Below are positions 16,338 to 19,473 of a stretch of DNA of 19,473 nt, piece after piece. Made by a program: the position numbers and the translations under genes. The notes below the pieces were generated by a model. It worked only from the letters and a program-made list of their open reading frames with translations. It was not told the origin of the DNA and searched no databases. Source of the DNA: Ephemerocybe angulata (Eukaryota; Basidiomycota; Agaricomycetes; Agaricales; Psathyrellaceae); contig JAACJK010000137.1 of assembly GCA_013368325.1 (NCBI GenBank), forward strand, positions 1 to 19,473, written 5' to 3'. Numbering within the stretch: the first letter of the stretch is position 1; each line of letters begins with the position of its first letter.

Positions 16338-18794
16338 TCAATAAAATTCGTCGCAGTCAAACACAGGGGCTTCTTGTCCATTTATAAGTACGCTAGGAAG
16401 GGGCTCATTGGTCGACTCCTCCAGTGTGCATATCTGTAATTCTACACAGTATACAACATTCCAGATTCGACTCGATGCATTGTCTGCAGGTAGCCAGTAA
16501 AGATCCTTGAAGAACTGATGCCATATACCCAGGCGAAGTACTTCGAGTGACCTCTCTGTTAGCTGTGCACGCAAGGATATCCACATATTGAGGTAATGGC
16601 AGCTGAAGTCTTGTATAAAGCAGCGTCGAGGTGAGTCTTCCAGGGGAAAGAACTTGTCAAATAGAGTGCGCCATTCTCTAAGGGTTGCGTGTTTCCACTT
16701 GCAGCCCCGGAAGATGGTTGCTAGATTTCGTTGATGAAAATGCCTTGGAGCGCTGAAGTCGTAGAAATCTGGGTCTATAGTCAAGGATGACCGGCCCGAA
16801 GTACTCTTGGGTGCACTGTTGAGTATATCGGAGAGGAAATATTCCATGATCTGCGTGATAGTCGAAGTGATATAAGGATCGTCTGCCTCGTAAGAGCTTG
16901 TCGTTGCAAGGAGCCAGTCGAGCCTGGGCGTATAATCAGCGAAGGGTATGTTCGGTGGGTGCTGGTGAGACTTGGAATGGCCATTCGAAATACACGGCCT
17001 CCATTGGGTGAAGGTATTAGGGGGAGTGGAGTAGGGATGGCGGGGTTCGGGTGGGTGAATGCCCTGAAGAACGTATGACTTGGCGCTCCAAGGATCTTTG
17101 AGATCGTCTCCTCATTGATATAGGGTCTGTACTCCGTGTACAGGAAGCAAGGAGCGTCCGAGTCCCCGCCCATTGAGATATTCTCGAGGAAGAGCAGCCC
17201 TCTATCCGTAGAGACAGTAAAGGGTAAGGCCTCCGAGCTGCATGTGACACCGGTTGAGTGCAGGGAGTCGACGAGAAATACGGCCGCTGCCGTCAGTAGA
17301 AGCTCGCCTCTTGTGGAGGCTAGACCATTCGTGTTCCTGCGCTGTTTCTCTATGATGTAGTTTAGTCCCAGGAGTCGTTCCGCCCTCCACTGCCTAAAAA
17401 TGGAGGTAAATCAGGTCAGTCAATAGCACTCAATATTGGGACACACACCACCAGTGATTCGCATCGAAAGTAAGACACGAACTTAGCAAATCAGTGATAC
17501 TGATGTCGGTCATGACCTCAGTTGCGCTGCTGAAGGAGGTATGCATGGTAATTTCGGCCCTAGAGCTACTTGACTCGCGCGCGTAGAGATCTGCGGCAGC
17601 TTTGAGGAACGGGGTGTGACCGCTGGGGACCTCTACCAAGTGGAGCGCATTCACAGTCTTTTCTATGCCACCGACCTCGTTGAACACATGGAGTGTTGGC
17701 TCCGATACATCAATTGAGATGTACGAGGCCCCGCGAGGAAAGGTATCCGCATGGATTCGACACCCTGACCCCTCGCCGAGATGGGATGATGCGCGTCGAT
17801 GATAACACGGACTGTTGGTGTCGAGTGGAGATCCTGTAAGGGCGTGATGTAGGGTGGCGTGAGAGCTCGTTTTCCAGGTCGTAAAGTGTCCCTTCACGGA
17901 TATCTGAATCCCGACGTCCACATTCCAATTCCCACCGCATTGAATATCTTCATTTACGCTTGCGGGAGAGAGACCCGCTTCCATCAGAGTACGCTCCAGG
18001 GACTCAACCGCGCTCGGGCGACTGAGCTCGTGTGCTGCCTGGGCCCGTGGGGCAACATGGAGAAAGACAATATTTTTTAACCATAGTAATCCCTGGAAGG
18101 TGGCGAAAGCTTGAATAGCCACACCAAATGATGGAATATGCTGCGCAGGAATTATTCTTCTGTCGGATGGTAGAGCGTGACAGTGTGGGAGCGGTTTATT
18201 CCCAACCAGGTCTTGGGCAGGCAGGACAACAGAGTCCCAGAATAGTCGATATTTGCTGATTGGAAGCTGGGATGCGGTCTGGTCTCCCTTTCCCATCTCG
18301 GGAAATAAGGCATAAATACTGTTTGCATTGCCGAAGGTTGCAAGTTTGATGCGTGGAATATGACTGAGCGGAGCATCGTAGAGACCCTGTTTCACTTCGT
18401 AAGGATTTTCGCCAGTTCATATGGAAGTCACATACCTGTTCCGTTTTCCAACTATTATTATGGTTGAGCGTGTCGAGCGCGACATAGCTCTCTCCATAGG
18501 CTGATGGAAGCTGCAAGTCGTTTCCAGATACCACGATACTCTTCGAAATGCCATAGATATCGCCGTAGAAGCGGCTGACTGCGACGTCCTCACTTGGAAG
18601 GAGGTTGTTGTGACTAGTGTCGAGGTGCACTTTGTATTCAGTTGTAATCCCGCTGGTGACAAACAAAGCGTGCGCCACAGCGTCATCGCAGCGAAGCTTT
18701 CGAGCAATGGAAGGAGATCCCGGATGGAATGATGCCTGGTTGGGAGAGGGATGGTCACCTCTGATTGCGAGTCTTCATCGTCACTACTGGTCAT
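16338..18794 (-). pseudogene. Array gene D: orphan-family paralogue with two single-base frameshifts
   Basis: Exons are 18794-18436, 18386-17449 and 17393-16338. Introns are 18435-18387 (GTATGT to GAAACAG) and 17448-17394 (GTGTGT to TTTTTAG), at the same places and phases as in B and C. Exon 1 is 359 nt and exon 3 is 1056 nt, each one base short of what the phases need. The breaks can be placed by motif. In exon 1 'RDLLPLLESFA' continues as 'DDAVAHALFVTSG' in another frame near 18690. In exon 3 'NGGRVFRMAIPS' continues as 'NIPFADYTPRLDW' near 16955. Otherwise every family motif is present: 'RFYGDIYGISKSIVV', 'YRLFWDSVVLPA', 'WLKNIVFLHV', 'GNWNVDVGIQIS', 'STDRGLLFLENISMGG', 'WKHATLREW', 'FFKDLYWLP' and 'VLING'. 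Repaired length would be about 784 aa. It is either a very young pseudogene or two base-call errors in the assembly. The stop is at 16338. Confidence 0.75.
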
Positions 18795-18899
18795 TGTAGA
18801 TACCACCACCTTGCAAAATCAGTGTCCCAAGACCGTCTAGGTTTAACAAGCGCCCATGTGTCAGTAAATGGGTGGTGAATTGGTGCGAGGGATACGTAC
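18795..18899 (-). other. Intron-like spacer between relic E and gene D
   Basis: On the minus strand GTACGT (from 18899) and a TTTGCAAG acceptor ending about 18810 bracket about 90 bp. GGTGGTGGTATCTACA then leads into the ATG of gene D. It may be intron 2 of relic E, now reused as a leader intron of gene D. Confidence 0.35.
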
Positions 18900-18988
18900 C
18901 AGCGATACGGATGAAACCAACTTGGAACGAAGAATGCGAAGGTGCCGAATCGATTGAAAGCTGCGAACTTATGTGAAAAGAACTCCCC
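18900..18988 (-). pseudogene. Relic E: internally deleted exon 2 of a fifth paralogue
   Basis: An 89-nt segment directly upstream of gene D starts after a GTTAG acceptor with Gly and reads 'HKFAAFNRFGTFAFFVP', matching the start of exon 2 in the family (B: 'PFATFHKTGSLGILLP'). It ends 'HPYRW' at CTG|GTACGTAT, nearly the same as the end of exon 2 in B (CTG|GTACGTAT). Its length leaves phase 0 in and phase 2 out, exactly as in the full copies, so about 290-300 codons between the two ends are gone. Sequence at 18989-19207 may contain a weak echo of exon 1 ('NADLRS' against 'GADLLL'), but that is uncertain. Confidence 0.5.
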
Positions 18989-19006
18989 CTAACTATCCGA
19001 AGTCCC

Positions 19007-19473
19007 TTGAATATCGAAGATGAATGCCAACCGTGGAAGCCCTATGCTCGGAAAGAGGCATGTACTGCAATTTTGCTGACTGAGGTACCCCATTTGTGCA
19101 TTGAGAGACACTCCCAAATTTACAGTGGTAGATCTGAGATCCGCATTCTCATAGGGAACAATTCCACTGATATGCATGCACATCTTCCATGTCACAGGGT
19201 TAACCATATTGAGAGTGGTATGTCACTGACTGCCCTTGTCACAACGTGCTCTTATCACATATATGTATGCGTATCACCCGGCGACGATTCGTCTCCACAT
19301 CAGTCCCAAGCGATATTGAAGCGATATACAAACCGGTCCGCTGCTGCTCCAGATTGCATCTCAAACCCAGTGTACGTTCAGAGAGCATAGCGGTGATGTT
19401 GTGGCTAATATATTACAGATGAATGTCAACAATTGGGAGCCCCATGAAGACCAAGAACCTGCTCAATTCAACC
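19007..19473. other. Gap: right edge, no confident gene
   Basis: Open frames exist on both strands (plus 19007-19390, minus 19207-18989), but neither has convincing motifs. A ~30-40 bp direct repeat links 19019-19047 and 19417-19446 (GATGAATG.CAAC...GGGAGCCCCATG type). At the very end a plus-strand acceptor TATTACAG (to 19418) is followed by an open frame starting 'MNVNNWEPHEDQEPAQFN' that leaves the window. It could be the first visible exon of another gene. Confidence 0.3.

Noticed and set aside
2030..18794. Array family as an endogenous virus or transposase
   Set aside because: No reverse transcriptase, integrase, polymerase or DDE-type motif found, no terminal repeats around the copies, and conserved spliceosomal introns in every copy argue for a host gene family.

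Overview
The window looks like nuclear DNA of a filamentous fungus, probably a basidiomycete of the Agaricomycetes. The genes are broken by many short introns of about 45-75 bp with GTRNGT donors and CTRAY-like branch sites. There is no operon structure, and the spacers are full of decayed genes and repeats. I cannot name the species, and the class assignment is an inference.

The backbone is a head-to-tail array on the minus strand. It holds four paralogous genes of a family I do not recognise, at 2030-4459 (A), 8223-10727 (B), 12066-14451 (C) and 16338-18794 (D), plus a tiny remnant of a fifth copy (E) at 18900-18988. All share one architecture: exon 1 of about 105-125 codons, a phase-0 intron, exon 2 of about 920-980 nt, a phase-2 intron, and exon 3 of about 350 codons. 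B (797 aa) and C (758 aa) read through intact. D needs one extra base at each of two places. A has a sound exon 1-2 but an exon 3 broken by several frameshifts, so it is a pseudogene. E keeps only the two ends of exon 2, yet its length still fits the family splice phases.

The spacers hold other material. At 340-1900 there is a GC-rich island with a possible four-exon plus-strand gene, strong hairpins and an A19 tract. Spacer A-B (4667-8222) holds a minus-strand relic of a DUF262-type gene, plus-strand coding remnants, a pair of inverted 70-bp repeats and a 53-bp near-perfect palindrome. Spacer B-C holds three identical 91-bp tandem repeats. Spacer C-D holds a compact three-exon plus-strand gene (130 aa) with a TATA box, a 21-bp minisatellite, and a partial duplication that differs from its source by a clean 39-bp deletion.

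The most notable content is the birth-and-death array of the orphan family. Its conserved motifs (RFY-box, W-D-x2-x2-P-A, G-x-W-[IV], WKHA[TS]-x2-EW, FFK-x-[LI]-YW-[IL]-P, LING) suggest a real but unassigned protein. No function can be given from sequence alone. No tRNA, rRNA, CRISPR or complete transposon was seen.
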